From Streptomyces sp. 7-21 (GTDB lineage: Bacteria > Actinomycetota > Actinomycetes > Streptomycetales > Streptomycetaceae): DNA of 64,000 nt. Location of the stretch: positions 1 through 64,000 of the forward strand of contig NZ_JAERRL010000015.1 of assembly GCF_016741785.1 (NCBI RefSeq), written 5' to 3'. Positions 16,651 to 26,009 of this stretch are shown piece after piece. The notes below the pieces were generated by a model, which was not told where the DNA came from, made no database searches, and saw nothing but the letters and a program-made list of their open reading frames with translations. The translations under genes were made by a program, and so were the position numbers. The first letter of the stretch is position 1. Every line of letters starts with the position of its first letter.

Positions 16651-17463
16651 TCACGCCGCGGCGTGCGCCAGCGGGTACACGGCCGGAGCCGCCGCCGTCA
16701 GCGGCAGCGCCACACCCGCCGTGAAGTGCACGAAGCGCGAGGGGAAGTCGTAGCTGGCGGTCCGCAGCCCGGCCAGCGCGCAGCAGCCGCCCGCCGCGCC
16801 GGCCGCCACCGCCCAGCCGGCCGCGCCGCCGGCCCCCCAGCCGGCCGCGCCCGCCGCCGCGCCCGCACCGGCGCCCGCCAGCAGGCCCAGCACGACGCCC
16901 AGCGCCGCCGGGCCCGGCACGGACCGCGCCAGGGCCGCGGCCGCCACGCCCAGCGCGGCCGTCACCACGGTCGCCCCGTCCACGCCCGCCGCCGCCAGGT
17001 GCGCGGCGGCCACCACGGTCAGCAGCGTGGCCGCGGCCGTCGCCGTCAGCGAGTCCAGCCGTTCCTCGGCCGAGCCCCGGTGGCGCAGCTGGAGCAGCAG
17101 CACCAGCAGAAACCATCCGCCGAGCGCGCCCATCATGGCGTGCGGCACCCGGTCCTCCGGCGCCAGCAGCAGCGCGGCATCCGCGGCCAGCCCGCCCGCG
17201 AAGGCCAGCGCGATGCCCTGCCGCGCCGGCCACATGCCGTTGAGGCGGAACCAGCCCGCGGCCGTCACGGCCTGGAGCACAACCACGGCGGGCAGCAGCG
17301 CGCCCTGCCCGAGCGCCGCCGTGCCCGCCACGGCGCCGGCCAGCGCCGCCGTCAGCAGCGCGGGCAGCGGCCCGGGGTGGATCAGCGGCGAACGCGCCCG
17401 GTGCCGCGCCCGCCCCTCGCCCCTGCCATCAACTGTGGTGTCCGTCACATTCTCCGCCTTCAT
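16651..17463 (-). CDS. Multi-spanning conserved membrane protein
   Basis: The 270-residue protein is rich in Ala, Gly and Leu and has about seven to nine hydrophobic segments after a basic N-terminal 30 residues. No catalytic motif is visible. It lies between the LmeA-like gene and the MoaD-like gene on the same strand, starting 17 bases after the MoaD-like stop, so it may be cotranscribed with that gene. I do not recognise a function. Confidence 0.7.
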   Translation of the reverse strand: MKAENVTDTTVDGRGEGRARHRARSPLIHPGPLPALLTAALAGAVAGTAALGQGALLPAVVVLQAVTAAGWFRLNGMWPARQGIALAFAGGLAADAALLLAPEDRVPHAMMGALGGWFLLVLLLQLRHRGSAEERLDSLTATAAATLLTVVAAAHLAAAGVDGATVVTAALGVAAAALARSVPGPAALGVVLGLLAGAGAGAAAGAAGWGAGGAAGWAVAAGAAGGCCALAGLRTASYDFPSRFVHFTAGVALPLTAAAPAVYPLAHAAA

Positions 17464-17480
17464 CCGGGCTCACCCACCGC

Positions 17481-17759
17481 TCACCTGGAACCGCCGGCGA
17501 ACGGCGGCAGCACCTCGACCGTCGCGCCGTCGGCGAGCACCACCTCTTCGTGCGGCCGCGAGCCGACCTGCTCGCCGTTCACGAGAAAGGAGCAACGCCC
17601 CAGTACGCGGGCGAAGTCCGGGCGGTGGGCGTGGCGGTCCCTGGCGGCCCGCAGCGCCTCGGCGAGCGTGTCCGCCGTGAAGGCCTCCTCGGCCGTCCCG
17701 GCGGCTGCCTTGGCCGCCGCCCAGTACCTGATCGTCCCGCTCGCCATGCCGCTCGCCAT
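17481..17759 (-). CDS. MoaD/ThiS-family sulfur carrier with Gly-Gly-Ser-Arg tail
   Basis: The 92-residue ubiquitin-fold protein has TIRYWAAAKAAAGT near its N-terminus and ends LPPFAGGSR. MoaD/ThiS proteins carry sulfur as a thiocarboxylate on a terminal Gly-Gly. Here two residues follow the Gly-Gly, so the tail would need trimming by a protease before activation, as for some carriers linked to a JAMM peptidase. No such peptidase is in the window. Two close ATGs (17759 and 17747) are possible; the first has a GAGAGA-like site. It is divergent from glnR. Confidence 0.8.
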   Translation of the reverse strand: MASGMASGTIRYWAAAKAAAGTAEEAFTADTLAEALRAARDRHAHRPDFARVLGRCSFLVNGEQVGSRPHEEVVLADGATVEVLPPFAGGSR

Positions 17760-18010
17760 GCCCGTCTCTCTCGCGCTTTCTTCCGGCTGTCCGCCGGTCA
17801 TCGCCGGACACCGGGACCCTACTCTGCCGCTCCCGTGCCCGTCGCACCCCTGCGCCAGGCGGCCCGGTTCGGCTATGCTGCTGAGAACGAAGCTAAGGAT
17901 CCGGTCGGTACCAGGCATTGATGCCAGCCCCGGGTCCTTTCGCGCTTTTCAGGGCAGAGCCGCTCACCCCGTCCGCCGCGCCAGGACATCAGGAAGGACC
18001 GCCCCCCGTT

Positions 18011-18763
18011 ATGAGCTCGCTGCTTCTCCTGACCAACGCTCTCCAGCCGTCCTCACAGGTGCTCCCCGCCCTCGAACTCCTCCTCCACAACGTCCGCGTC
18101 GCGCCCGCCGAGGGCCCCGCCCTGGTGGATGCCCCGAGCGCCGACGTCATCCTGATCGACGGCCGCAAGGACCTGCCGCAGGTGCGGTCGCTGTGCCAGC
18201 TGCTCCGCTCCACGGGCCCGGGCTGCCCGCTGATCCTGATCGTCACCGAGGGCGGCCTCGCCGCCGTCACGGCGGACTGGGGCGTGGACGACGTCGTGCT
18301 CGACACCGCGGGCCCGGCCGAGGTCGAGGCGCGGCTGCGCCTGGCCACCGGCCGCCAGCAGCTCACCGCGGACGACAGCCCCATGGAGATCCGCAACGGC
18401 GACCTCTCCGTGGACGAGGCCACCTACAGCGCGAAGCTCAAGGGGCGCGTGCTGGACCTGACGTTCAAGGAGTTCGAGCTGCTGAAGTACCTCGCCCAGC
18501 ACCCGGGCCGGGTGTTCACGCGGGCCCAGCTGCTCCAGGAGGTGTGGGGCTACGACTACTTCGGCGGCACCCGCACTGTGGACGTCCACGTCCGGCGGCT
18601 GCGCGCCAAGCTGGGCCCGGAGCACGAGTCGCTCATCGGCACCGTGCGCAACGTCGGTTACCGCTTCGTGGTCCCCGAGAAGGAGCGCCCGGAGGAGGAG
18701 AACGCCCGGGCCGTGACGCGCGAGGCCGAGCAGGTCGTCAAGGAGGCGGCGCGCCGGCGCTGA
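18011..18763 (+). CDS. glnR: Nitrogen regulator GlnR (OmpR family)
   Basis: The 250-residue orphan response regulator has an atypical receiver domain (1-120) with Asp50 in ILIDGRKDL, and a C-terminal winged helix (LDLTFKEFELLKYLAQHPGR to VRNVGYRFVVP). This matches Streptomyces GlnR. It activates glnA, glnII, amtB and other nitrogen genes when nitrogen is limiting, and has no partner kinase. The acidic pocket is incomplete, in line with control other than Asp phosphorylation. AGGAAGGA (17990-17997) lies 13 bases before the ATG. Confidence 0.92.
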   Translation: MSSLLLLTNALQPSSQVLPALELLLHNVRVAPAEGPALVDAPSADVILIDGRKDLPQVRSLCQLLRSTGPGCPLILIVTEGGLAAVTADWGVDDVVLDTAGPAEVEARLRLATGRQQLTADDSPMEIRNGDLSVDEATYSAKLKGRVLDLTFKEFELLKYLAQHPGRVFTRAQLLQEVWGYDYFGGTRTVDVHVRRLRAKLGPEHESLIGTVRNVGYRFVVPEKERPEEENARAVTREAEQVVKEAARRR

Positions 18764-18838
18764 CGAGCGCCCCCGGGACGGAACGGGCCGCGTACGCACG
18801 GTACCCGGGAGCGTGACTGCGCGCGTAGACTCCCGGGC

Positions 18839-19876
18839 GTGGGCAAGGTGACGCGGGACGACGTGGCACGGCTGGCCGGGACTTCGACGGCGGTCGTCAG
18901 TTATGTCATCAACAACGGCCCGCGCCCGGTGGCGGCCAGCACCCGGGAGCGGGTGCTGGCGGCGATCAGGGAACTGGGCTACCGGCCCGACCGGGTGGCG
19001 CAGGCGATGGCCTCCCAGCGGACGGACCTGATAGGACTGATCGTTCCCGATGCCCGGCAGCCGTTCTTCGCCGAGATGGCGCACGCGGTAGAGCAGGCAG
19101 CGGCCGAGCGCGGGAAGATGGTCCTGGTCGGCAACTCCGACTACCTGGACGAGCGTGAGGTCCACTATCTGAGAGCGTTTCTCGGCATGCGGGTCTCGGG
19201 CCTGGTGCTGATCAGCTCCGGCCCGAGCGAGCGCGCCGCCGCCGAGATCGACGCCTGGGACGCCCGCGTGGTGCTGCTGCACCGGCGCCCCGAGGCCGTC
19301 GACGAGGTCGCCGTCGTCCTCGACGACGTCGATGGCGCGCAGCGCGTCACCCAGCACCTGCTCGGGCACGGCCACCCGTACGTCGCCTGCCTCGGCGGCC
19401 TGGAGACCACCCCGAAGTGGGGCGACCCGGTCACGGACCACGTCACTGGCTGGCGGCGCGCCATGGAGGCGGCGGGCCTGAGCACCGAGGACCGCCTGTT
19501 CCCGTGTGCCTACAACCGCTACGACGCCTACCGCGTCGCCCTGGACCTGCTGTCGGGCCCCGACCGGCCGCCCGCCCTGGTGTGCGCGACGGACGACCAG
19601 GCCATCGGCGTGCTGCGGGCCGCCCGCGAGCTGCGCATCGACGTGCCGGGCGAGCTGGCCGTGGCAGGGTTCGACGACGTGAAGGAGGCGGCGCTGACGG
19701 ACCCGCCGCTGACGACGGTCGGCTCGGACCGCGAGGCGATGGCCCGCGCGGCCGTGGACCTGGCGATCGGCGAGCCGGCCTCCGGCGAGGGGGAGCGGCC
19801 GGCGCCGGACCGCATCCGGCAGTTCCCCGTGACGCTGCGGATCCGCCAGTCCTGCGGCTGTCCGGCCGACTCGTAG
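18839..19876 (+). CDS. LacI-family transcriptional regulator
   Basis: The 345-residue protein has a LacI helix-turn-helix (TRDDVARLAGTSTAVVSYVI), a hinge helix (YRPDRVAQAMASQRTDLIGL) and a periplasmic-binding-protein-like sensor domain. It ends with a CGC motif (RQSCGCPADS), seen in several actinobacterial relatives. The start is GTG 18839. It lies 75 bases after glnR on the same strand. The effector and targets cannot be told; no sugar operon is beside it. Confidence 0.88.
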   Translation: MGKVTRDDVARLAGTSTAVVSYVINNGPRPVAASTRERVLAAIRELGYRPDRVAQAMASQRTDLIGLIVPDARQPFFAEMAHAVEQAAAERGKMVLVGNSDYLDEREVHYLRAFLGMRVSGLVLISSGPSERAAAEIDAWDARVVLLHRRPEAVDEVAVVLDDVDGAQRVTQHLLGHGHPYVACLGGLETTPKWGDPVTDHVTGWRRAMEAAGLSTEDRLFPCAYNRYDAYRVALDLLSGPDRPPALVCATDDQAIGVLRAARELRIDVPGELAVAGFDDVKEAALTDPPLTTVGSDREAMARAAVDLAIGEPASGEGERPAPDRIRQFPVTLRIRQSCGCPADS

Positions 19877-19932
19877 AGACTCTTCAGGCGCGGCTCAGAC
19901 TTCTCTCATCTTCCGGGCGCACGCTCGGAAGC

Positions 19933-20841
19933 ATGAGCGCTTATGAACCCTTCCCGCCGGTCCCGGAGCACGCGCCGCCGCGGCCCGCCCACGAGCCGCC
20001 GTCCGGCAGGGCCCGCCGCCGCGGCCCGGCCGCCGTCCTGGCCGCGGTCGCGCTCGTCGCCGCGGCCGTCGGCGGCGGCACCTCGGCCCTGGTCACCGAG
20101 GCGCTCAGCGGCGACGGCGGCTCCGCCGCCGCCGTGCCCGGCACCAACGTCTCGGTCCAGGCCGGCAGCAGCGTCGCCGACGTCGCCGCGGCCGTCGCTC
20201 CCAGCGTTGTGGAGATCACCACGGGCTCCTCGACCGGCGCCGGCGTGATCCTCAGCGAGACCGGCCAGATCCTCACCAACAACCACGTCGTCTCCGGGGC
20301 GGAAGCCGCCGAGGTCACCTTCCACGACGGCAGCACGGCCACCGCCGCCGTCACCGCAACCGACCCGGACAGCGACCTGGCGGTCATCCAGGCCCAGGAC
20401 GTCCGCGGCCTGACCCCGGCCACACTCGGCGACTCCGACTCCGTGGCCGTCGGCGACCAGGTCGTCGCCATCGGCTCGCCCGAGGGCCTGACCGGCACCG
20501 TCACCAGCGGCATCGTCTCCGCGCTCGACCGGGAGGTGACCGTCAGCCGGGAGGACGGGCAGCGCCAGGGAAACGGCGGCGCGTGGCCGTTCGTCTTCGA
20601 CGGCGGCACGTACCACGGCGACCCCGGCCCGGCCACGACGACGTACGAGGCGATGCAGACCGACGCCTCCCTCAACCACGGCAACTCCGGCGGCCCGCTG
20701 ATCAACATGAACGGCGAGGTCATCGGCGTCAACTCGGCGATGTACAGCCCCACCCGGGACGGCGGCAGCACCGGCCTCGGCTTCGCCATCCCCATCAACA
20801 CGGTCAAGGACGTCCTCGGCCAGCTCGGCACCGAGGTGTGA
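19933..20841 (+). CDS. Membrane-anchored trypsin-like serine protease
   Basis: The 302-residue protein has a Pro-rich cytoplasmic stretch, one membrane helix (about 34-55) and an S1C protease domain. The triad is visible: His in LTNNHVV, Asp in DSDLAVI and Ser in GNSGGPL. The C-terminal PDZ domain of typical HtrA/DegP proteins is missing. It is followed 28 bases later by a response regulator and its kinase, so the three may form one envelope-stress unit. Confidence 0.88.
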   Translation: MSAYEPFPPVPEHAPPRPAHEPPSGRARRRGPAAVLAAVALVAAAVGGGTSALVTEALSGDGGSAAAVPGTNVSVQAGSSVADVAAAVAPSVVEITTGSSTGAGVILSETGQILTNNHVVSGAEAAEVTFHDGSTATAAVTATDPDSDLAVIQAQDVRGLTPATLGDSDSVAVGDQVVAIGSPEGLTGTVTSGIVSALDREVTVSREDGQRQGNGGAWPFVFDGGTYHGDPGPATTTYEAMQTDASLNHGNSGGPLINMNGEVIGVNSAMYSPTRDGGSTGLGFAIPINTVKDVLGQLGTEV

Positions 20842-20869
20842 CCCCCGTCACCGGTGCGAGACTTGGCCC

Positions 20870-21607
20870 ATGAGTGCCGCGAGCGATGCCCCCCGTGTGC
20901 TGATCGTGGACGACGAGCCCGCCGTGAGGGAGGCCCTCCAGCGGAGCCTCACGTTCGAGGGCTACGCCACCGACACGGCCGTGGACGGCGTGGACGCGAT
21001 GGCGAAGCTGGAAAGCGGCGGCACCCCGGACGTGGTCGTGCTGGACGTGCTGATGCCCCGCATGGACGGGCTCACCGCCGCCCGCCGCCTGCGCGCCGCC
21101 GGAAACCGGGTGCCCATCCTCATGCTGACCGCCCGTGACACCGTCGGCGACCGCGTCACGGGGCTCGACGCCGGGGCCGACGACTACCTCGTCAAGCCCT
21201 TCGAACTCGACGAACTCCTCGCCCGGATCCGCGCCCTGCTGCGGCGCAGCTCCTACGAACACGCCGCCGCCGGCACCGGGGGCGGCGGCAGCGGCGAGGA
21301 GGAGCGGCAGCTGGTCTTCGCCGACCTGCGGATGGACCCGCTCACCCGGGAGGTGAGGCGCGGCGACCGCGAGCTGGAACTGACCCGGACGGAGTTCACG
21401 CTGCTGGAGCTGTTCATGCAGCACCCGCGCCAGGTGCTGACGCGCGAGCAGATCCTGCGGACGGTGTGGGGCTTCGACTACGAGCCGGCCTCCAACTCCC
21501 TGGACGTGTACGTGATGTATCTGCGCCGCAAAACCGAGGCCCAGGGGGAGCCCCGGCTCGTGCACACCGTGCGAGGCGTGGGCTATGTGCTGCGCGACGG
21601 CCGGTGA
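20870..21607 (+). CDS. OmpR-family response regulator
   Basis: The 245-residue regulator has a complete receiver (DDE at 14-16, phospho-acceptor Asp59 in VVVLDVLMP, Lys in LVKPF). A Gly-rich linker (TGGGGSGEEER) and a winged helix (LTRTEFTLLELFMQHPRQVL) follow. Its TGA overlaps the kinase ATG by one base, so kinase and regulator are translationally coupled. Confidence 0.92.
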   Translation: MSAASDAPRVLIVDDEPAVREALQRSLTFEGYATDTAVDGVDAMAKLESGGTPDVVVLDVLMPRMDGLTAARRLRAAGNRVPILMLTARDTVGDRVTGLDAGADDYLVKPFELDELLARIRALLRRSSYEHAAAGTGGGGSGEEERQLVFADLRMDPLTREVRRGDRELELTRTEFTLLELFMQHPRQVLTREQILRTVWGFDYEPASNSLDVYVMYLRRKTEAQGEPRLVHTVRGVGYVLRDGR

Positions 21608-23025
21608 TGGGCAGGTTCTCGGCGCTGCCGCTGCGGACCCGGCTCGCGCTGCTGACGGCCGTGGCCGTGGCGCTCGCGGTGGCCGTGTGCGCCGTCGTGG
21701 CGTGGATCCTGGTCCGCCAGCAGCTGACGGCATCCCTGGACGAGCAGCTGCGCAAGGACCTCGATCCGATCGAGCACCGCCAGATCGTCGCGGGACTCCA
21801 GGAGGGCGACTGCCGCCCGGAGCCCCGGGAGCCCGCCGAGGGCATGATCTTCCAGTCCCGCTTCACGCTCCAGGTCGTCTGGGAGGCCGACAGCTGCATC
21901 TTCCTGGGCGCCGCCAGCGTCACGCCCTCCGACTCGGACATCCAGGTCGCCAACCGGCTCCGGCACGAGGCCGTGCACAACGCCACCGGTTCGGACGGCG
22001 AGACCTACCGCGTCCTGACGCGGCCGCTGAGCGGCACCACCAACGCCGCCGTGTCCATCGCGCGCCCCCTGGACGAGGTAACGGACCCGCTCAGGTCGCT
22101 CGCCCTGGTGCTCACCCTGGTCGCCGCGGCAGGGGTGGTCGGCTCGGCGGGCGTCGGCGTGGCGCTGGCGCGGGCCGGGCTGCGGCCGGTGGACCGGCTG
22201 ACCGAGGCGGCCGAGCACATCGCCCGCACCGAGGACCTCAGCGTCCGCATCCCCGTGCACGGCGACGACGAGGACGAGATCGCCCGCCTGACGCGTGCCT
22301 TCAACTCCATGACCGCCGCGCTGGCTTCCTCCCGGGAGCTCCAGCAGCAGCTCATCGCCGATGCGGGCCACGAGCTGCGCACCCCGCTTACCTCGCTGCG
22401 GACCAACATCGAACTCCTCGCGCGCAGCGAGGCCACCGGGCGGCGGCTCCCGGAGGACGACCGGCGCCGCCTGCTGGAGTCCGTCACCGCGCAGATGAAG
22501 GAGCTGGCCGCCCTCATCGGCGACCTCCAGGAGCTGTCCCGGCCGGAGCCGGGGCCCGGCAGGCGGCTTGAGGTCGTCGCGCTGCATGACGTGACGCGCC
22601 GTGCCGTCGCCCGCGCCCGGCTGCGCGCCGGGGACACGCCGGTGCGGGATGACATCCAGCCCTGGTACGTGCGCGGTGAGGCGCCCGCGCTGGAGCGGGC
22701 CGTGGTGAACCTGCTGGACAACGCCGTGAAGTTCGGCGGCGGCGCCCCCGAGGGCGTGACGGTCGAGCTGCGCGGCGGCGTGCTGCGGGTGCGGGACCAC
22801 GGGCCGGGCATCCCCGCCGAGGAGCTGCCGCACGTCTTCGAACGCTTCTGGCGCTCGCCCGGCGCCCGTTCGCTGCCCGGCTCGGGGCTCGGCCTGTCCA
22901 TCGTCGCCCGCACCGTCCGCTCCTCCGGCGGCGACGTCGTCCTCCGCCCGGCCCCGGGCGGCGGCACGGAGGCCGTGGTCACCCTTCCGGGCGCTCCCAC
23001 CCCGCCGCCGGGGGCCCCGGCGTGA
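21607..23025 (+). CDS. Sensor histidine kinase
   Basis: The 472-residue kinase has two membrane helices (about 13-37 and 160-185) around an extracytoplasmic sensor, then a HAMP domain. The HisKA motif DAGHELRTPLTSLRTN holds His255. The ATPase domain has NLLDNAVKFGG (N box), DHGPGIP (G1) and GSGLGLSIV (G2). The extracytoplasmic part has two Cys residues about 24 apart (GDCRPEP, DSCIFLG), possibly a disulfide. It partners the OmpR regulator just upstream. Confidence 0.92.
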   Translation: MGRFSALPLRTRLALLTAVAVALAVAVCAVVAWILVRQQLTASLDEQLRKDLDPIEHRQIVAGLQEGDCRPEPREPAEGMIFQSRFTLQVVWEADSCIFLGAASVTPSDSDIQVANRLRHEAVHNATGSDGETYRVLTRPLSGTTNAAVSIARPLDEVTDPLRSLALVLTLVAAAGVVGSAGVGVALARAGLRPVDRLTEAAEHIARTEDLSVRIPVHGDDEDEIARLTRAFNSMTAALASSRELQQQLIADAGHELRTPLTSLRTNIELLARSEATGRRLPEDDRRRLLESVTAQMKELAALIGDLQELSRPEPGPGRRLEVVALHDVTRRAVARARLRAGDTPVRDDIQPWYVRGEAPALERAVVNLLDNAVKFGGGAPEGVTVELRGGVLRVRDHGPGIPAEELPHVFERFWRSPGARSLPGSGLGLSIVARTVRSSGGDVVLRPAPGGGTEAVVTLPGAPTPPPGAPA

Positions 23026-23245
23026 CCGCCCGCGGCCGGAGGCGGGCCGTCACCCTCTCTTCTGCTGCCGCGCCACCCTGTTCCGCCCTGGCGGCGACGG
23101 CAGCCTCGAAGCGTTCGTCGCTCGGAAACGGCACGGCGACGCCGCAGCTGCCGCCCAGACAGCGTCGTTCCCGGTTCTCCTCCTGGCGGGGCCGGAAGCC
23201 GGACAGCGGGAAGAGCGCCGTCTCGCCGTACTCGTTCTTCTCCAC
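22979..23245 (-). CDS. Possible small orphan gene or coding remnant
   Basis: Between the kinase and the Nudix gene a minus-strand frame has clear GC3 bias and a plausible amino-acid mix: EKNEYGETALFPLSGFR, then CLGGSCGVAVPFPSDERF, then an Ala/Glu-rich tail. A GTG at 23245 would give 88 residues; a longer start is at 23320. There is no strong ribosome site, and the end overlaps the kinase gene by 47 bases. I do not recognise it. It may be a short lineage-specific gene or the remains of a larger one. It is the only coding-like signal in this 328-base gap. Confidence 0.3.
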   Translation of the reverse strand: MEKNEYGETALFPLSGFRPRQEENRERRCLGGSCGVAVPFPSDERFEAAVAARAEQGGAAAEERVTARLRPRAVTPGPPAAGWERPEG

Positions 23246-23353
23246 GAAAACACCTGGTCGCGCCCCACGTCCTCGCCGCCGCTGGTGGCCGAGCGGGCCC
23301 GCGTCGTGGGGCGTCAGCACGACCTGCCCGCGCGGACTGGTGGCCCGTCCTGA

Positions 23354-23785
23354 TCAGACGGTACTGAGGGCCTCGTCGAGGAGGGCGCGGTCGGCGGGGT
23401 GGGTCAGGCGGGCGCGGGCGGCGGGCGGGGGGAGCCAGACGAGGGCGTCGATCTCGTCGCTGGGGCGGAAGGCACCGCCGGTGGCCTGGGCCGACCAGTA
23501 AGAGACCTCCTTGGGCCGCCCCCGCACCAGGTAGCGGGCGGTGGTCAGGGGAGTCACGAGGCGGCAGGTCATGCCCGTCTCCTCCGCGACCTCCCGCAGC
23601 GCGGCGGCCTCGGGCGTCTCGCCGGCCTCCAACTTGCCCTTCGGGTGCGACCAGTCGTCGTACTTCGGCCGGTGCACCAGCGCGATCTCGACGCCGCCCG
23701 GCGCGCCGGGGGCACGGCGCCACAGCACGCATCCGGCGGCCCGCACCAGTCCGCCGCCGGGCCCGTCAGCCTCCCTGGGCGGCAC
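23354..23785 (-). CDS. Nudix hydrolase
   Basis: The 143-residue protein has a complete Nudix box, GKLEAGETPEAAALREVAEE, then TGM (pattern GX5EX7REUXEEXGU). The sequence around it (WSHPKGK) resembles MutT1-type enzymes that clean oxidised or di-nucleoside polyphosphate nucleotides. GTG 23785 is chosen because GGAGGA lies just upstream, although this makes it overlap the end of ppk by 20 bases. The overlap suggests cotranscription with ppk. Confidence 0.9.
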   Translation of the reverse strand: MPPREADGPGGGLVRAAGCVLWRRAPGAPGGVEIALVHRPKYDDWSHPKGKLEAGETPEAAALREVAEETGMTCRLVTPLTTARYLVRGRPKEVSYWSAQATGGAFRPSDEIDALVWLPPPAARARLTHPADRALLDEALSTV

Positions 23786-25970
23786 GCCGCTTCCTCCGGG
23801 CCTCGTCGATCAGCAGCTCCTGCACGTTGCGCAGCGGGCGCCCCTCGGCGTCCACGGCGTGGCGCGTCCACCGGCCGTCGGGCCCCAGGTGCCAGGAGGC
23901 GGTCCGGTCGGACGTGCCGGTGGCCAGCAGGCGGGTCAGGGAGGCGCGGTGGCCGGGATCGGTGACGCGCACCAGGACCTCGATGCGGCGGTCCAGGTTG
24001 CGGTGCATAAGGTCGGCGCTGCCCAGCCACACCTCGCTGTCGCCGCCGTTGGCGAAGGCGTACACCCGGGAGTGCTCCAGGAAGCGCCCGAGCACGCTGC
24101 GCACCCGGATCGTCTCCGACAGCCCCGGCACGCCCGGCCGCAGCGCGCAGATGCCGCGCACCCAGATGTCGACCGGCACGCCCGCCTGCGAGGCCCGGTA
24201 CAGGGCGTCGATCACAGCCTCGTCGACCAGCGCGTTGAGCTTGATGCGGATGGCGGCCGGCCGCCCGGCGCGGTGGTGCTCTGCCTCGCGGCGGATCCGG
24301 GCAATCAGGCCCTCGCGCAGCGTGCGCGGCGCCACCAGCAGGCGGCGGTAGCTGTCGCGCCGCGAGTACCCGGAGAGCCGGTTGAACAGGTCGGAGAGGT
24401 CGGCGCCGACGTCCGGGTCGGCCGTCAGCAGCCCGAGGTCCTCGTACCGCCGGGCCGTCTTCGGGTGGTAGTTGCCGGTGCCCACGTGCGCGTAGCGGCG
24501 CAGCGTCTCGCCCTCCTGGCGCACGACGAGCGACAGCTTGCAGTGCGTCTTGAGGCCTATCAGCCCGTACACGACGTGGCAGCCCGCCTCCTCCAGCTTG
24601 CGGGCCCACTTGATGTTGGCGTGCTCGTCGAACCGCGCCTTGATCTCGACGAGCACCAGTACCTGCTTGCCGGACTCCGCCGCGTCGATGAGGGCGTCGA
24701 CGATGGGGGAGTCGCCCGAGGTGCGGTACAGGGTCTGCTTGATCGCCAGCACGTCGGGATCGGCGGCCGCCTGCTCCAGGAACGCCTGGACCGACGTCGA
24801 GAACGAGTCGTAGGGGTGGTGCAGCAGCACATCCCGCTGGCGCAGCACCGCGAAGACGTCCGGCGCCGAGGCCGTCTCCACCTCCGCGAGGTCGCGGTGG
24901 GTGCCCGCGACGAACTTCGGGTACTTCAGCTCCGGCCTGTCCAGCGCGGCGATGCCGCACAGGCCCGTCAGGTCCAGCGGGCCGGGCAGGGAGATGACCT
25001 CGTCGTGGCTGATCTTCAGCTCCCGCACCAGCAGGTCCAGGATTTCCGGGTCGATGGACTCCTCGACCTCCAGGCGCACCGGCGGGCCGAAGCGGCGGCG
25101 CAGCAGCTCCTTCTCCAGAGCCTGGAGGAGGTTCTCCGCGTCGTCCTCCTCCACCTCGAGGTCCTCGTTCCGGGTGACGCGGAAGATGTGGTGCGCGAGC
25201 ACCTCCATGCCCGGGAACAGCTCCTCCAGGTGTGCCGCTATCACGTCCTCTACCGGCACGTACCGCTGCGGGGACGCCTCGAGGAAGCGGGACAGCAGCG
25301 GCGGCACCTTCACGCGCGCGAAGTGCGTGTTGCCGCTGGCGGGGTTGCGCACCTCGACCGCGAGGTTCAGCGACAGGCCGGAGATGTAGGGGAACGGGTG
25401 CGCCGGGTCCACGGCCAGCGGCGTGAGGATGGGGAAGATGCGCTGGCGGAACAGCGAGAACAGCCGCGTCTGCTCGTCCTCGGTGAGGTCGGGCCACCGC
25501 AGCAGGTGGATACCCTCCCCGGCCAGCTGGGGCGCGACCGACTTGTGGAAGCAGGCGGCGTGCCGCGCCATCAGCTCGCGCGAACGGTGCCAGATCGTCT
25601 CCAGCACGGCGCGCGGCGGCTGCCCGGTCACCGAGCGCGTGGCGACGCCGGTCGCGATGCGGCGCTTGAGGCCTGCCACCCGCACCATGAAGAACTCGTC
25701 CAGGTTGCTGGCGAAGATGCTGAGGAAGTTGGCGCGCTCCAGCAGCGGGGTGTCCGGGTCCTCGGCCAGCTCCAGCACCCGCTCGTTGAAGTCCAGCCAG
25801 CTGCCCTCCCGGTCCAGGAAGCGGTCGGCCGGCAGCGGCGCCGCCGCGCCGGCGGCTCCGGGCGCGGCCGCGGGCTGGCGGCGCCCGGCCGCGTCCGCCG
25901 GGGGCGCCGGCGGCTCCGGCGTCATGGTGGTGCGCGGCGTGCGTGCGCTCCGTTCCGCTTCCTGGGGCAT
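23766..25970 (-). CDS. ppk: Polyphosphate kinase 1
   Basis: The 734-residue enzyme builds polyphosphate from ATP and can run in reverse. It has FLDREGSWLDFNERVLELAE at the N-domain start, the IKQTLYRTSGDSPIVDALI and VEIKARFDEHANIKWA segments, and the HVGTGNYHPKTARRYEDLGL region of the catalytic core. The length matches Streptomyces Ppk. The start is uncertain: ATGs at 25970 and 25925 are both possible. The frame stays open upstream through a separate helix-turn-helix segment up to 26159, which I list apart. mshD precedes it and the Nudix gene follows, overlapping. Confidence 0.93.
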   Translation of the reverse strand: MPQEAERSARTPRTTMTPEPPAPPADAAGRRQPAAAPGAAGAAAPLPADRFLDREGSWLDFNERVLELAEDPDTPLLERANFLSIFASNLDEFFMVRVAGLKRRIATGVATRSVTGQPPRAVLETIWHRSRELMARHAACFHKSVAPQLAGEGIHLLRWPDLTEDEQTRLFSLFRQRIFPILTPLAVDPAHPFPYISGLSLNLAVEVRNPASGNTHFARVKVPPLLSRFLEASPQRYVPVEDVIAAHLEELFPGMEVLAHHIFRVTRNEDLEVEEDDAENLLQALEKELLRRRFGPPVRLEVEESIDPEILDLLVRELKISHDEVISLPGPLDLTGLCGIAALDRPELKYPKFVAGTHRDLAEVETASAPDVFAVLRQRDVLLHHPYDSFSTSVQAFLEQAAADPDVLAIKQTLYRTSGDSPIVDALIDAAESGKQVLVLVEIKARFDEHANIKWARKLEEAGCHVVYGLIGLKTHCKLSLVVRQEGETLRRYAHVGTGNYHPKTARRYEDLGLLTADPDVGADLSDLFNRLSGYSRRDSYRRLLVAPRTLREGLIARIRREAEHHRAGRPAAIRIKLNALVDEAVIDALYRASQAGVPVDIWVRGICALRPGVPGLSETIRVRSVLGRFLEHSRVYAFANGGDSEVWLGSADLMHRNLDRRIEVLVRVTDPGHRASLTRLLATGTSDRTASWHLGPDGRWTRHAVDAEGRPLRNVQELLIDEARRKRRAAQGG

Positions 25971-26009
25971 ATCCCCATTCTTCCCCGTCCCGGGCAAACG
26001 CGGCATGTC

